A stretch of DNA of 17,115 nt from Firmicutes bacterium UBA1768 (GTDB lineage: Bacteria > Bacillota > Clostridia > Peptostreptococcales > Anaerovoracaceae): positions 43,068 through 60,182 of the forward strand of contig DCGW01000084.1 of assembly GCA_002315335.1 (NCBI GenBank), given 5' to 3'. The notes below the pieces were generated by a model that worked only from the letters and a program-made list of their open reading frames with translations, did no database searches and was not told the DNA's origin. The translations under genes were made by a program, and so were the position numbers. Below are positions 1 to 6,853 of this stretch, piece after piece (position 1 is the stretch's first letter; the number at the start of each line of letters is the position of its first letter).

Positions 1-342
1 CTTTAATTTATCAAATGCAGCAGAAAGAGAGCCCTCTCCTTGGGGCCTTAAATCAGTTATGTTCAGCGAATAATAACCGCCTTTTTCATAAAGATAAATA
101 TAGGCATAGGCAACCACAGCCATTCCCTCTTCGGGAAGGAAGTCCATGCTAACTGCTCTCGACTGAGGAAGAAAGCATCTGACAGTGCTGTTTTTGTCTT
201 TCAGCGAAAAATAAACATGGCCCGAGCTGTGATATTTCAGATTAGAGACTTCACCCACAACAGCAATCTGTGAAAGTAGCGGGTCATTTTGAAGCACCGT
301 CTTTATGTATCTGTTAAGCTGTGATATTTCTATAGGTTTCAT
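1..342 (-). CDS. xseA: Exodeoxyribonuclease VII large subunit, N-terminal part (runs off window)
   Basis: Only the first 114 codons are visible; the gene continues past base 1. The translation begins MKPIEISQLNRYIK and continues with GEVSNLKYHSSGHVYFSLKD, the typical N-terminal OB-fold of XseA that binds single-stranded DNA. The family, with the small subunit XseB, degrades single-stranded DNA to oligonucleotides in the cytoplasm. The catalytic middle domain is outside the window. The ATG at 340-342 lies 14 bases after the stop of the upstream TsaD-like gene, and an AAGAAAGG ribosome binding site sits in that junction, so the two are co-transcribed. The order Asp23-nusB-TsaD-like-xseA is common in Clostridia and supports the call. 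Seen: N-terminal domain only. Inferred: a full-length gene beyond the edge. Confidence 0.93.
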   Translation of the reverse strand, partial: MKPIEISQLNRYIKTVLQNDPLLSQIAVVGEVSNLKYHSSGHVYFSLKDKNSTVRCFLPQSRAVSMDFLPEEGMAVVAYAYIYLYEKGGYYSLNITDLRPQGEGSLSAAFDKLK

Positions 343-356
343 TTAGAAGGCCTTTC

Positions 357-1340
357 TTAATTGCAGCAAGCTGCAAGACGAGTTAAGAAAGCAATTCCCA
401 CTGCATTATCCGAGCAGTATTGAGGTCTGCCGAAAAATATTGTGGTGTATCTTCCCTTTTGCGGTTCAAAATCTGTCAAAAGTTTTTTTCTGATATATGT
501 GGACGACGAAACTCCACCCATCATAACGACCGTGTCTATACCGGTTTTTTCGGTAACCTGATGAATTGAGAGAAGTACGGCCTCAGCACATCTTTCGAGT
601 ATCCAGTTTGAAGGTGCAATTCTGTCTGATTCCCTTTTCATTGCAGCAGTATATTTTTGCACCTGAGTTTCAATTCCCGAAACATTCATTTGTCCATCTT
701 CTGTTTTAATAAGGCAGAAGGGGTTTCCCACCTCTCCGTTATACCTCGAAGCAAGATAATCCATTTCCTTTCCACAAGGGAACCTCATACCCATAGCCAC
801 CCCTGACCTGTCTATAAGCTGACCTAAAGAAATATCCTTAGTGCCGCCAACTATTTCCTTCACCTCACTGCCCTGACAAATAAGAATTTCGTTTGTGCCT
901 CCCGACAGATGATACGCAAGGTAAGGCCTGTTCATATCGCGTATCTCTTCAGAGCCGTAAAGCGCCGCTGCAAGATGACCCTCCTGATGCGAAAATTCAA
1001 ACAGCGGAACTCCTGCTGCTTCTGCGGTTACTGCCGCAGCTGCCGCACCAGAAAGAAAACAAGGCATATATGAGCCTTCAACAGGGCGCGGTTTAGTTGA
1101 AACACCTACGCCTCCGAGCACAAGACCTTTTTCCTTTGTTATCTTTGAAAGTCCCAAAATTGTGTCAGGAAGATTATGAACGTGATCAAACAAAGCCTGG
1201 CTCTGCCTCATTCCCCTCTCACCTTCGCTCACAGAAAGTGGTGTTCTATTATCAAACAATAAATTTCCTTCTTCATCAACAGCCGCTACTGAAGTAGTAT
1301 AATTGCTGGTATCAATTCCTAAATAATATTTTTTATTCAT
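357..1340 (-). CDS. TsaD/Kae1-like protein (peptidase M22 family paralog)
   Basis: 327 residues of the ASKHA/Kae1 fold. The sequence opens with LGIDTSNYTTSVA, a phosphate-1-type loop. It has an HxxxH metal pair (H118, H122 in FSHQEGHLAAAL), LSGGTNE near 145-151, a MGGVSSS loop near 272-278 and CSDNAVGIAF at 309-318. These match the nucleotide and iron sites of TsaD, which transfers threonylcarbamoyl to A37 of tRNA. The context differs from true tsaD: this gene sits between nusB and xseA, where Clostridia carry a divergent paralog usually annotated as O-sialoglycoprotein endopeptidase. Its start overlaps the nusB stop by 8 bases, indicating translational coupling. Whether it modifies tRNA or has another role is not established from sequence. 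It could be the organism's only TsaD, but the divergent N-terminal half makes a paralog more likely. Confidence 0.85.
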   Translation of the reverse strand: MNKKYYLGIDTSNYTTSVAAVDEEGNLLFDNRTPLSVSEGERGMRQSQALFDHVHNLPDTILGLSKITKEKGLVLGGVGVSTKPRPVEGSYMPCFLSGAAAAAVTAEAAGVPLFEFSHQEGHLAAALYGSEEIRDMNRPYLAYHLSGGTNEILICQGSEVKEIVGGTKDISLGQLIDRSGVAMGMRFPCGKEMDYLASRYNGEVGNPFCLIKTEDGQMNVSGIETQVQKYTAAMKRESDRIAPSNWILERCAEAVLLSIHQVTEKTGIDTVVMMGGVSSSTYIRKKLLTDFEPQKGRYTTIFFGRPQYCSDNAVGIAFLTRLAACCN

Positions 1341-1734
1341 TTTCTCTTGTTATTGATCCGAGAATTCCGTTAATAAACTTCCCCGAATTATCTCCTCCGA
1401 ATTTTTTCCCTAATTCGACCGCTTCATTAATAGCAATTGAGGCCGGTACGTTTTTTGAATAGAATATCTCTGTGATTGCCAGTCTGAGTATAGAAACATC
1501 TACTCTGTTCATGGTTTCTATCGACCAGTTTTTACCAAACTTATTTATCATTCTGTCAATCTCTTCGAGGTTCTTCGTGCAGGCGCTATGGACAGCCATA
1601 AAATATGTTTTCTGGTCTTTTTCCAGCCCGTTATTCTCAATAAAGCTGTTTCTCTTTTCATTGCCGAAATCACCATGGATATCCATTTCAAACAGCATCT
1701 GCATAAGCAATTCACGAGCTTCACTTCTTTTCAT
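1333..1734 (-). CDS. nusB: Transcription antitermination protein NusB
   Basis: 133 residues, the usual NusB length, all helical. It starts MKRSEARELLMQMLFEMD, the standard N-terminal arginine-rich helix, and ends with the conserved pattern DVSILRLAITEI...NEAVELGKKFGGDNSGKFINGIL. NusB pairs with NusE (ribosomal protein S10) on boxA RNA to keep rRNA transcription processive. The frame is open for 12 more codons upstream, but I chose the ATG at 1732-1734 because an AGGAGAGG ribosome binding site lies just before it and the family begins at this methionine. The start overlaps the preceding Asp23-family gene by 14 bases and the end overlaps the TsaD-like gene by 8 bases, so these genes form one compact operon. 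Confidence 0.96.
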   Translation of the reverse strand: MKRSEARELLMQMLFEMDIHGDFGNEKRNSFIENNGLEKDQKTYFMAVHSACTKNLEEIDRMINKFGKNWSIETMNRVDVSILRLAITEIFYSKNVPASIAINEAVELGKKFGGDNSGKFINGILGSITRENE

Positions 1735-2113
1735 TATGGTCCTCTCCTTCTGTTTCGTTATATTCAACAAATTCTACGCCTTCAACAAAAATGTTAACCG
1801 CCTTTGCGGTTTCTCCAACAAGCTGAAGTACATCACTTCTTACCGTTTCCTGTATTTCCCATGCCACTTCCGGAATTCTATAGCCAAAAACCACGTTCAC
1901 ATGCAAGTCAATAATAAGAGCTTGTTTTTCACCTTCCCGGCTTATTCTTACTCCCTCATGGACATCGGAACGGAGAATGTTTTTTCTTATACTGTCTGTA
2001 ATACCGGTCGCCATTGAGGCTACGCCCTTAACTCTTGAAGCCGAAATTCCAGCGGTAAGGGCTATCACTTCATCAGCAACATTTACACTGTCTTTTAATA
2101 TTTCTTCACTCAT
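1721..2113 (-). CDS. Asp23/Gls24 family envelope stress protein
   Basis: 130 residues matching the Asp23/Gls24 family: IALTAGISASRVKGVASMA near the N-terminus, then VRISREGEKQALIIDLHVNVVFGYRIPEVAWEIQETVRSDV, with a charged acidic tail. Family members are small cytoplasmic proteins linked to alkaline or envelope stress. In Clostridia and Bacillus (YqhY) this one regularly precedes nusB and has been tied to lipid metabolism; its exact activity here is unknown. GAGGAAA stands ahead of the ATG. It is the first gene of the operon behind the promoter at 2139-2167 and overlaps nusB by 14 bases. No signal peptide or membrane segment is visible. Confidence 0.92.
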   Translation of the reverse strand: MSEEILKDSVNVADEVIALTAGISASRVKGVASMATGITDSIRKNILRSDVHEGVRISREGEKQALIIDLHVNVVFGYRIPEVAWEIQETVRSDVLQLVGETAKAVNIFVEGVEFVEYNETEGEDHNEKK

Positions 2114-2138
2114 TGATATTTCCTCACAGTTATAGTCT

Positions 2139-2167
2139 ATTATACATTTTTTTGTGTTGAGTGTAAA
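2139..2167 (-). promoter_or_regulatory. Sigma-A-type promoter of the asp23-nusB-xseA operon
   Basis: On the minus strand, TTTACA (2167-2162) and a perfect TATAAT (2144-2139) are separated by 17 bases. The predicted transcript starts near 2132, giving a leader of about 19 bases with the ribosome binding site. No other good promoter is seen upstream of the operon. Confidence 0.8.
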
Positions 2168-2325
2168 TGATTTTCATACGCTTCTTATCCCGCAATACGA
2201 GTCAGATAAACGTCTGCAATTCCGTTGCACCAATGTTTTTTTGAACTTACCGCTGTAAAATATTATCTGTTATTAATATAATTAATTATTAGAAGAGTAC
2301 TATTCAAATAAATTCTAACAATATT

Positions 2326-2354
2326 AAAAAGTGTGGCTGACTACCAACCACACT
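2326..2354 (-). terminator. Rho-independent terminator of typA
   Basis: The minus strand forms a 10-base-pair hairpin (AGTGTGGTTG with CAGCCACACT, one G-U pair, 5-base loop) followed by TTTTT. It begins 10 bases after the typA stop codon and separates typA from the asp23 operon. Confidence 0.88.
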
Positions 2355-2364
2355 CTCAATAATG

Positions 2365-4239
2365 TTATATTCTTCCGCTTCTTCGTCTTTCAAGTTCTCC
2401 AAGAATTTTCTTTCTTATTCTTATATCTTCAGGCGTAATTTCGACCAACTCATCGTCATTAATCCACTCAAGTGCTTCCTCAAGGGTGAAAATTCTGTGA
2501 GGAGACAGCTTAACTGCATCGTCTGAACCAGCCGCTCGCGTATTTGTAGCTTTTTTTGCCTTGCAAGGATTAACTATCATATCCTGTGTTCTGCTGTTCT
2601 GACCTACAATCATTCCCTCGTAAACATGAGTCTGAGGTCCTATGAAAAGCTGAGCCCTCTCCTGTACGTTATTAAGCGCATAAGGAGTTGAGAAGCCCTC
2701 TTCCTGAGCTATAATAGCGCCTGCAGTTCTTTCTGGAACAGGGCCTTTGTAGTCCTCGTAGCCCACAAAACGCTGAACCATCGTTCCCTCGCCGTGTGTC
2801 TGATTGATGAACTGACTTCTGTATCCCAAAAGACCTCTTGTTGGTACAGTATAAATTATTCTTGACCTGCCGTTCTTGCCCTCCATTGAAACCATAAGTC
2901 CTTTTCTGAGATTGAGGTCTGAAATCACAGTACCAGCGTATTCATCAGGAACCTCTATTACTACCTCTTCAACAGGCTCCTGCTTCTGACCATGGTCACC
3001 CTTTCTGTAGATTACCTCAGGCTTTGAAACAGCCAATTCATAGCCTTCACGTCTCATTTGCTCGATAAGTATTGAGAGGTGAAGTTCCCCCCTGCCCGAA
3101 ACCTTAAACGAGTCTGTACTGCCAGTATCTTCAACCAACAAGCCAACATTAACCTCGAGCTCTTTATGAAGCCTGTCTCTGATGTGCCTTGTAGTTACAT
3201 ATTTTCCTTCCTTACCTGCAAAAGGCGAGGTATTTACTATGAAATTCATAGAGAGTGTCGGCTCTTCAATGCTGATTGAAGGCAGCGGATTGATTGCAGT
3301 TTCCGGACAAAGCGTGTCGCCAATAGTAATATCAGGAATGCCGGATATTACTACAATATCACCGCTTCTGACTTCATCTACAGCAACCCTCTTCATTCCT
3401 CTGTAAATAAATGTCTGGCCGATTTTTGCCGTTGCATAGCTGCCATCAGGCTTTACTACAGCAATGGCTTCTCCCTGGTGTATAGTTCCCTTATAAATCC
3501 TTCCTACTCCAAGTCTGCCAATATAATCATCATAGCCAAGCGTTGAAATCTGCAGCTGAAGAGGCTCATCATCCATATCGGGATAACCTTCGACGTGATT
3601 AATAATGGTGTCGAAAAGCGGAGTGATGTTTAAGCCGCCAAGGCCGGAAGCACTCTTCTTAATTTTTGTTCCGTCTGCAGCCTCAACCTGAAGGTTGTCC
3701 ACCTCAGATGGGTCTCTGACCACTATTCCCTGACGAGCAATACCGTAGAGAATCGGGAAGTCGAGCTGAGTATCATTAGCTTCTAAATCCATGAAGAGCT
3801 CATATACCTCATCAACAACCTCATCAATTCTTGCATCCTTCTTATCAATTTTATTGATGAGCAGAATAGGATTGAGGTTCTGTTCAAGCGCCTTGCTGAG
3901 CACAAAGCGTGTCTGAGGCATAGGACCCTCTGAGCTGTCAACAAGCAGAATTACCGTATCAACAGTTTTAATTATTCTCTCAACCTCAGAAGAAAAGTCT
4001 GCGTGACCCGGAGTATCAACAATGTTTATTTTATAACCGTTATGCATTACAGAACAGTTTTTAGAATAAATCGTTATTCCTCTTTCCCTTTCGAGGTCGT
4101 TCGAGTCCATGACGCAGTCCTTCATTTCTTCGTTATCTCTGAATACGCCGCTCTGTGCGAGAAAAGCGTCTACTAAGGTAGATTTTCCAGCATCAACATG
4201 GGCGATTACTGCGATGTTAATTATTTTATCTTTAGTCAT
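2365..4239 (-). CDS. typA: Ribosome-associated GTPase TypA/BipA
   Basis: 624 residues, a full-length translational GTPase of the EF-G/LepA class. GTPase motifs: G1 AHVDAGKS at 13-20, G2 RGITI at 53-57, G3 DTPG at 75-78, G4 NKID at 129-132. Downstream are the beta-barrel, EF-G domain III/V-like parts and the TypA-specific C-terminal domain ending in a basic RRRSGRI. TypA binds the ribosome and supports 50S assembly and growth in cold or stress. The G1 loop reads AGKS where many TypA proteins have HGKT; this is a conservative variant, not a defect. ATG at 4239 follows a GGGAGAAA ribosome binding site. It is monocistronic: a terminator follows directly and a gene-free stretch precedes it. A weak promoter candidate (TTGCAC, 17 bases, TAAAGT) lies at 4277-4305. 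Confidence 0.97.
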   Translation of the reverse strand: MTKDKIINIAVIAHVDAGKSTLVDAFLAQSGVFRDNEEMKDCVMDSNDLERERGITIYSKNCSVMHNGYKINIVDTPGHADFSSEVERIIKTVDTVILLVDSSEGPMPQTRFVLSKALEQNLNPILLINKIDKKDARIDEVVDEVYELFMDLEANDTQLDFPILYGIARQGIVVRDPSEVDNLQVEAADGTKIKKSASGLGGLNITPLFDTIINHVEGYPDMDDEPLQLQISTLGYDDYIGRLGVGRIYKGTIHQGEAIAVVKPDGSYATAKIGQTFIYRGMKRVAVDEVRSGDIVVISGIPDITIGDTLCPETAINPLPSISIEEPTLSMNFIVNTSPFAGKEGKYVTTRHIRDRLHKELEVNVGLLVEDTGSTDSFKVSGRGELHLSILIEQMRREGYELAVSKPEVIYRKGDHGQKQEPVEEVVIEVPDEYAGTVISDLNLRKGLMVSMEGKNGRSRIIYTVPTRGLLGYRSQFINQTHGEGTMVQRFVGYEDYKGPVPERTAGAIIAQEEGFSTPYALNNVQERAQLFIGPQTHVYEGMIVGQNSRTQDMIVNPCKAKKATNTRAAGSDDAVKLSPHRIFTLEEALEWINDDELVEITPEDIRIRKKILGELERRRSGRI

Positions 4240-4547
4240 AGGTGTTTCTCCCGAATTTCAAATTTATAACTTTAAAACTTTACCACAGTTTTTATGATTG
4301 TGCAAATGAAATTGGATTGTAGGATAATGTTAGCAGACGCTGGCGTGTAAAACAGCTCTGTTCGGACTATATGCACCGTTTTTTGAAAATTTTGCAAATT
4401 TCGGTGCTTTTCTATTGTCTGTATTTATATTATCTTTATATGAATGAGTAAATTTGTTGTATTTTCATCTAAAAATTGCATTAATTGGAATTATTTGTAA
4501 ATTTTCTAATGTAGTTCATAAAATATTATGACATTTCCATAAAAAAT
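4240..4547. other. Gene-free AT-rich stretch upstream of typA
   Basis: No credible coding frame with a ribosome binding site on either strand. It contains the typA leader, a small palindrome (AACAG/CTGTT at about 4350-4362), the first of two 36-base palindromic copies (4372-4407) and otherwise AT-rich sequence. Together with 4548-4817 it forms the longest gene-free interval of the window, 578 bases. No known riboswitch was recognised. Confidence 0.6.
4372..4407. repeat. 36-base palindromic element, copy A
   Basis: Ends are the inverted repeat GCACCG / CGGTGC, with inner TTTG / CAAA pairing. It has the same length and about two thirds the same bases as copy B at 4548-4583, including both ends (TGCAC, CGGTGC) and the inner TTTTTG. 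On the plus strand it is followed by TTTTC, so a weak plus-strand terminator is possible. Function unknown. Confidence 0.5.
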
Positions 4548-4588
4548 TGCACTGATTTTTGCTAAAAACACAAAATTCGGTGCAATTT
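4544..4588. repeat. 36-base palindromic element, copy B, in a terminator-like hairpin
   Basis: Copy B spans 4548-4583. The hairpin is longer, with perfect 9-base arms AAATTGCAC (4544-4552) and GTGCAATTT (4580-4588) and inner ATTTTG / CAAAA pairing. On the minus strand the right arm runs into a six-T tract, so it may terminate transcripts of the 5458-6705 / 4818-5381 unit. It lies about 230 bases after that unit's last stop, and the loop is large. On the plus strand it sits just before the RNA-like segment at 4612. Confidence 0.5.
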
Positions 4589-4611
4589 GATAATACAGTC
4601 ATATTATGTAA

Positions 4612-4780
4612 ACCTATTCTGGTTAGTTGTTTCCAACCCGTAGGTTTCCTGCGTTTCAAAGTTCAGCTCGCGTTCCTGGCTTGGTGTTTCATGAAAGGCA
4701 CCTTCAGCCCTCATTTATGTCGTCGCCCCTTCAGCGGTTTCCAACTTAAGCGGAAGCTGACAAAGAAGCAGCTTTCTCAT
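4612..4780 (+). ncRNA. Candidate structured noncoding RNA, possibly 6S RNA (ssrS)
   Basis: A GC-richer island in an AT-rich, gene-free interval that folds well. An outer helix pairs AGTTG (4625-4629) with CAACT (4742-4746) and AACC (4635-4638) with GGTT (4736-4739). A 6-base-pair hairpin CGTAGG-TTT-CCTGCG spans 4639-4653. An apical arm pairs GGCT (4678-4681), GGTG (4683-4686) and TTTC with GAAA, CACC (4699-4702) and AGCC (4706-4709). A 3' hairpin pairs 4752-4759 with 4769-4776. Two pairs are G-U on the plus strand and would be A-C mismatches on the minus, favouring plus. A closing helix, an open centre with a side hairpin, and an apical arm at about 170-190 bases resemble 6S RNA, which binds RNA polymerase. 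I cannot confirm family identity. A TATTAT -10 candidate lies at 4602-4607 without a clear -35. Ends are approximate. Confidence 0.48.
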
Positions 4781-4817
4781 ACTCTATTATTCCGTAAAAG
4801 CCGATTACACAAAATGA

Positions 4818-5381
4818 CTAAATATGCTTCTTTTCTACTTCGTCAACCTCATATTTTTCAGGATTTGAGGTATATCGGTTATATTCCCCTCCTGTAATAA
4901 AGAACAGTTTCTTTGAATCGCTGAAACGTCCTTGTGGAATGTATTTGCTATGAACAGCCATTAATAGATTTTCACGCATGGCATCTTCCGAAACACCAAC
5001 TCTTTCCGACAATTCTCTTACACTTACAACCACAGCATCTGCAATCAACAGATAATATTTCAAATAGCAATTAGTAAACCTGATGCGAGTTATATATCTT
5101 AAGGCAACAATAATCAGTAAAACAGCACATAATACAGGTGCAACTAAGCTTGAAATTTCTTCCACTCCACCTGCAATGATTTTTATTGCATCTATCACAA
5201 GAATAACAGCAACCGCAACGCACACAACAAAAGCTATATTGTAATAGAGCTTTCCTTTCGGCGGATTTACATTGGCTGAACCGTTTCCGATATTTCCCGA
5301 ATAATCCTTCTTGTTTTGCGAAAAATACGACAATTCGTTTTTATCCTTATTATCATAAGGCTTGTTAAAGTTGTTGCTCAT
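4818..5381 (-). CDS. Small membrane protein with winged-helix-like C-terminal domain
   Basis: 187 residues, not a family I can name. The N-terminal 45 residues are polar and Asn/Lys rich. Two membrane segments follow (about 47-69 and 77-95), then a cytoplasmic domain at 105-165 whose pattern (SVRELSERVGVSEDAMRENL, then SKYIPQGRFSDSKKLFFITG) looks like a helix-turn-helix with a beta wing. Proteins of this layout sense or organise something at the membrane, but no function is established. An AGGAG ribosome binding site precedes the ATG at 5381. It follows the YkvI-type transporter by 76 bases on the same strand with no terminator between, so the two are probably co-transcribed. Confidence 0.82.
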   Translation of the reverse strand: MSNNFNKPYDNKDKNELSYFSQNKKDYSGNIGNGSANVNPPKGKLYYNIAFVVCVAVAVILVIDAIKIIAGGVEEISSLVAPVLCAVLLIIVALRYITRIRFTNCYLKYYLLIADAVVVSVRELSERVGVSEDAMRENLLMAVHSKYIPQGRFSDSKKLFFITGGEYNRYTSNPEKYEVDEVEKKHI

Positions 5382-5457
5382 TTCCCATTTCTCCTTCTTA
5401 ATCTCAATAAAATATTATTCTCTTTAAGCAATCAGCTATTCTTATTATATTTATAGC

Positions 5458-6705
5458 TTAACTTATTGTTTTTTTCTGATCCTTTAGACCCTTTTTCAGC
5501 TTTGGTATACCCCAGATAAATGCCGGAATAATTACAACAAAAAAGCCTATATATCCATCAAAGCTATATAGAATATTTACTATAGAGCTGAGTCCCATTA
5601 ACGAAATAAGAAAACACAGGCCTATGATTATAGCTGCCGTGAAAAAGCTTCTGACTCCAACGCTTTTTATTTTTTTAGGGAAAAAGTATACCCGAAATCT
5701 TTGGGTCAGCGTATATACAAGAGTTACGCAGGTTGAAATAAAAGCGCACAAGCAAAGCACCCCAAAAAGCGATGTGAGCCACTTCATGCCTATCAGCCCA
5801 AGAACAGTCTGATTTGGAATTGACAAAGTATTGCCAAAATCTCCAATGTCCTTAAGAGCAGCAATTAACGGATACCACTTGGAGAGCATTGCAACAGAGC
5901 CCGCAAGTATGAAGCCGTTGAGAATACCACCTAAAACAGCAAAGCGTTTTACTCCCTTAAAGCTCAAATCCTTAGAAGCAGCGATAACAACAGGAATTGA
6001 AAGTGCCTGGAAGCCAGCATAAACAAATATGCCTCTTATAATCGAAGTTGCCGGAGAATGTGTGTATTTAGCAAAATCAGTCACGTTGTAATACGCCATG
6101 ACCTGACTTGCAATTCCTTCATAATCAACGGTAAGACCCACAACAATCATGGCTACAGAAATAATAATTATGGCAACCGAAAGCAGCGTTGATGCGGCTA
6201 CGACAATTTTTACCCCAAAAACAATCAATATAATAAGGATTGCGGTTATTAAGAGGTTGAACAACACCTTATTAAACATAAGGTCGTAGTTTACGCCCAA
6301 CATATTTGCAAGAACATTACCCGCTCCTGCAACAGCTGCAGCAACCGCAGCAAAAACTATAATTAAATAATAAACTTCGAACAGATACTCCATTTTAGGG
6401 TGTGGATAAAGCGCAGAAAAGGTTTGCTTATATTCCTTATAACCGTAAACCTTTGAAAACATTGTGATTATCCAAAAGGCCACAGCCAACAGCCCCATAG
6501 CAAGCAGAGGAAAAATCACAGTGTACGACCCGTACTGTCCAAAGAAGGACACAACCTGATTGCCCGAAGCGAAGCCTCCCCCAACATGCGTTCCAAACCA
6601 ACACGAAGCAACCGCAAATGCCGCAATCCAACCGCTTTTGAGAGGTTGCGCAAGGCCCATCTGATTGCTTACTTCATTCATTTTAGTATTGTTATTATTA
6701 CTCAT
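5458..6705 (-). CDS. YkvI-type membrane transporter (APC/LeuT-like superfamily)
   Basis: 415 residues, very hydrophobic, with roughly ten to twelve membrane segments. The first segment contains GGGFASGNQ at 42-50, the hallmark unwound-helix motif of YkvI-like proteins, which belong to the sodium-coupled amino-acid transporter fold. The substrate is unknown; uptake of an amino acid or related compound is inference from the fold. The N-terminal 24 residues are polar (MSNNNNTKMN...), as in its downstream neighbour. Start ATG at 6705 is preceded by GGAAGAAG. The gene has its own near-consensus promoter at 6764-6793 and a leader of about 50 bases without obvious regulatory structure. It probably shares a transcript with the small membrane protein at 4818-5381. 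Confidence 0.85.
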   Translation of the reverse strand: MSNNNNTKMNEVSNQMGLAQPLKSGWIAAFAVASCWFGTHVGGGFASGNQVVSFFGQYGSYTVIFPLLAMGLLAVAFWIITMFSKVYGYKEYKQTFSALYPHPKMEYLFEVYYLIIVFAAVAAAVAGAGNVLANMLGVNYDLMFNKVLFNLLITAILIILIVFGVKIVVAASTLLSVAIIIISVAMIVVGLTVDYEGIASQVMAYYNVTDFAKYTHSPATSIIRGIFVYAGFQALSIPVVIAASKDLSFKGVKRFAVLGGILNGFILAGSVAMLSKWYPLIAALKDIGDFGNTLSIPNQTVLGLIGMKWLTSLFGVLCLCAFISTCVTLVYTLTQRFRVYFFPKKIKSVGVRSFFTAAIIIGLCFLISLMGLSSIVNILYSFDGYIGFFVVIIPAFIWGIPKLKKGLKDQKKTIS

Positions 6706-6763
6706 TTTCTTCTTCCATATTAATTCTTTGTATTTACAAGCACCTTTTGTCTCGCCAATAGTG

Positions 6764-6793
6764 ATTATATCACATATTTTCGTATTATGTAAA
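6764..6793 (-). promoter_or_regulatory. Promoter of the YkvI-type transporter unit
   Basis: Minus strand: TTTACA (6793-6788), 18 bases, TATAAT (6769-6764) with an extended -10 TGATATAAT. The -35 box overlaps the T tract of the yebC terminator, so the two elements share bases. Confidence 0.75.
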
Positions 6794-6825
6794 AAAAGAG
6801 CAGAAGAAATAATATTCTTCCGCTC
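6791..6825 (-). terminator. Rho-independent terminator of the yebC-family gene
   Basis: Minus strand: an 11-base-pair stem (GAGCGGAAGAA with TTCTTCTGCTC, one G-U pair) closed by a short AT loop and followed by seven T. The G-U pair would be a mismatch on the other strand, supporting minus orientation. Confidence 0.92.
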
Positions 6826-6853
6826 AAATTTTTAATAATTTACATATTATTTA

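Noticed and set aside
1472..2017. 181-codon plus-strand open frame
   Set aside because: Lies wholly antisense to nusB and the Asp23-family gene, both certain; no ribosome binding site.
2365..4239. TetM-type ribosome protection protein
   Set aside because: The AHVDAGKS loop recalls TetM/EF-G, but the overall pattern, length and C-terminal end are those of TypA.
4541..4800. Structured RNA read from the minus strand, ending in the T tract after copy B
   Set aside because: Two stem pairs would become A-C mismatches and the transcript would be about 260 bases; kept only as a less likely alternative.
4559..4897. 112-codon plus-strand open frame across the structured RNA candidate
   Set aside because: No ribosome binding site, no recognisable protein pattern, and it runs antisense into the 4818-5381 gene; the RNA structure explains the segment better.
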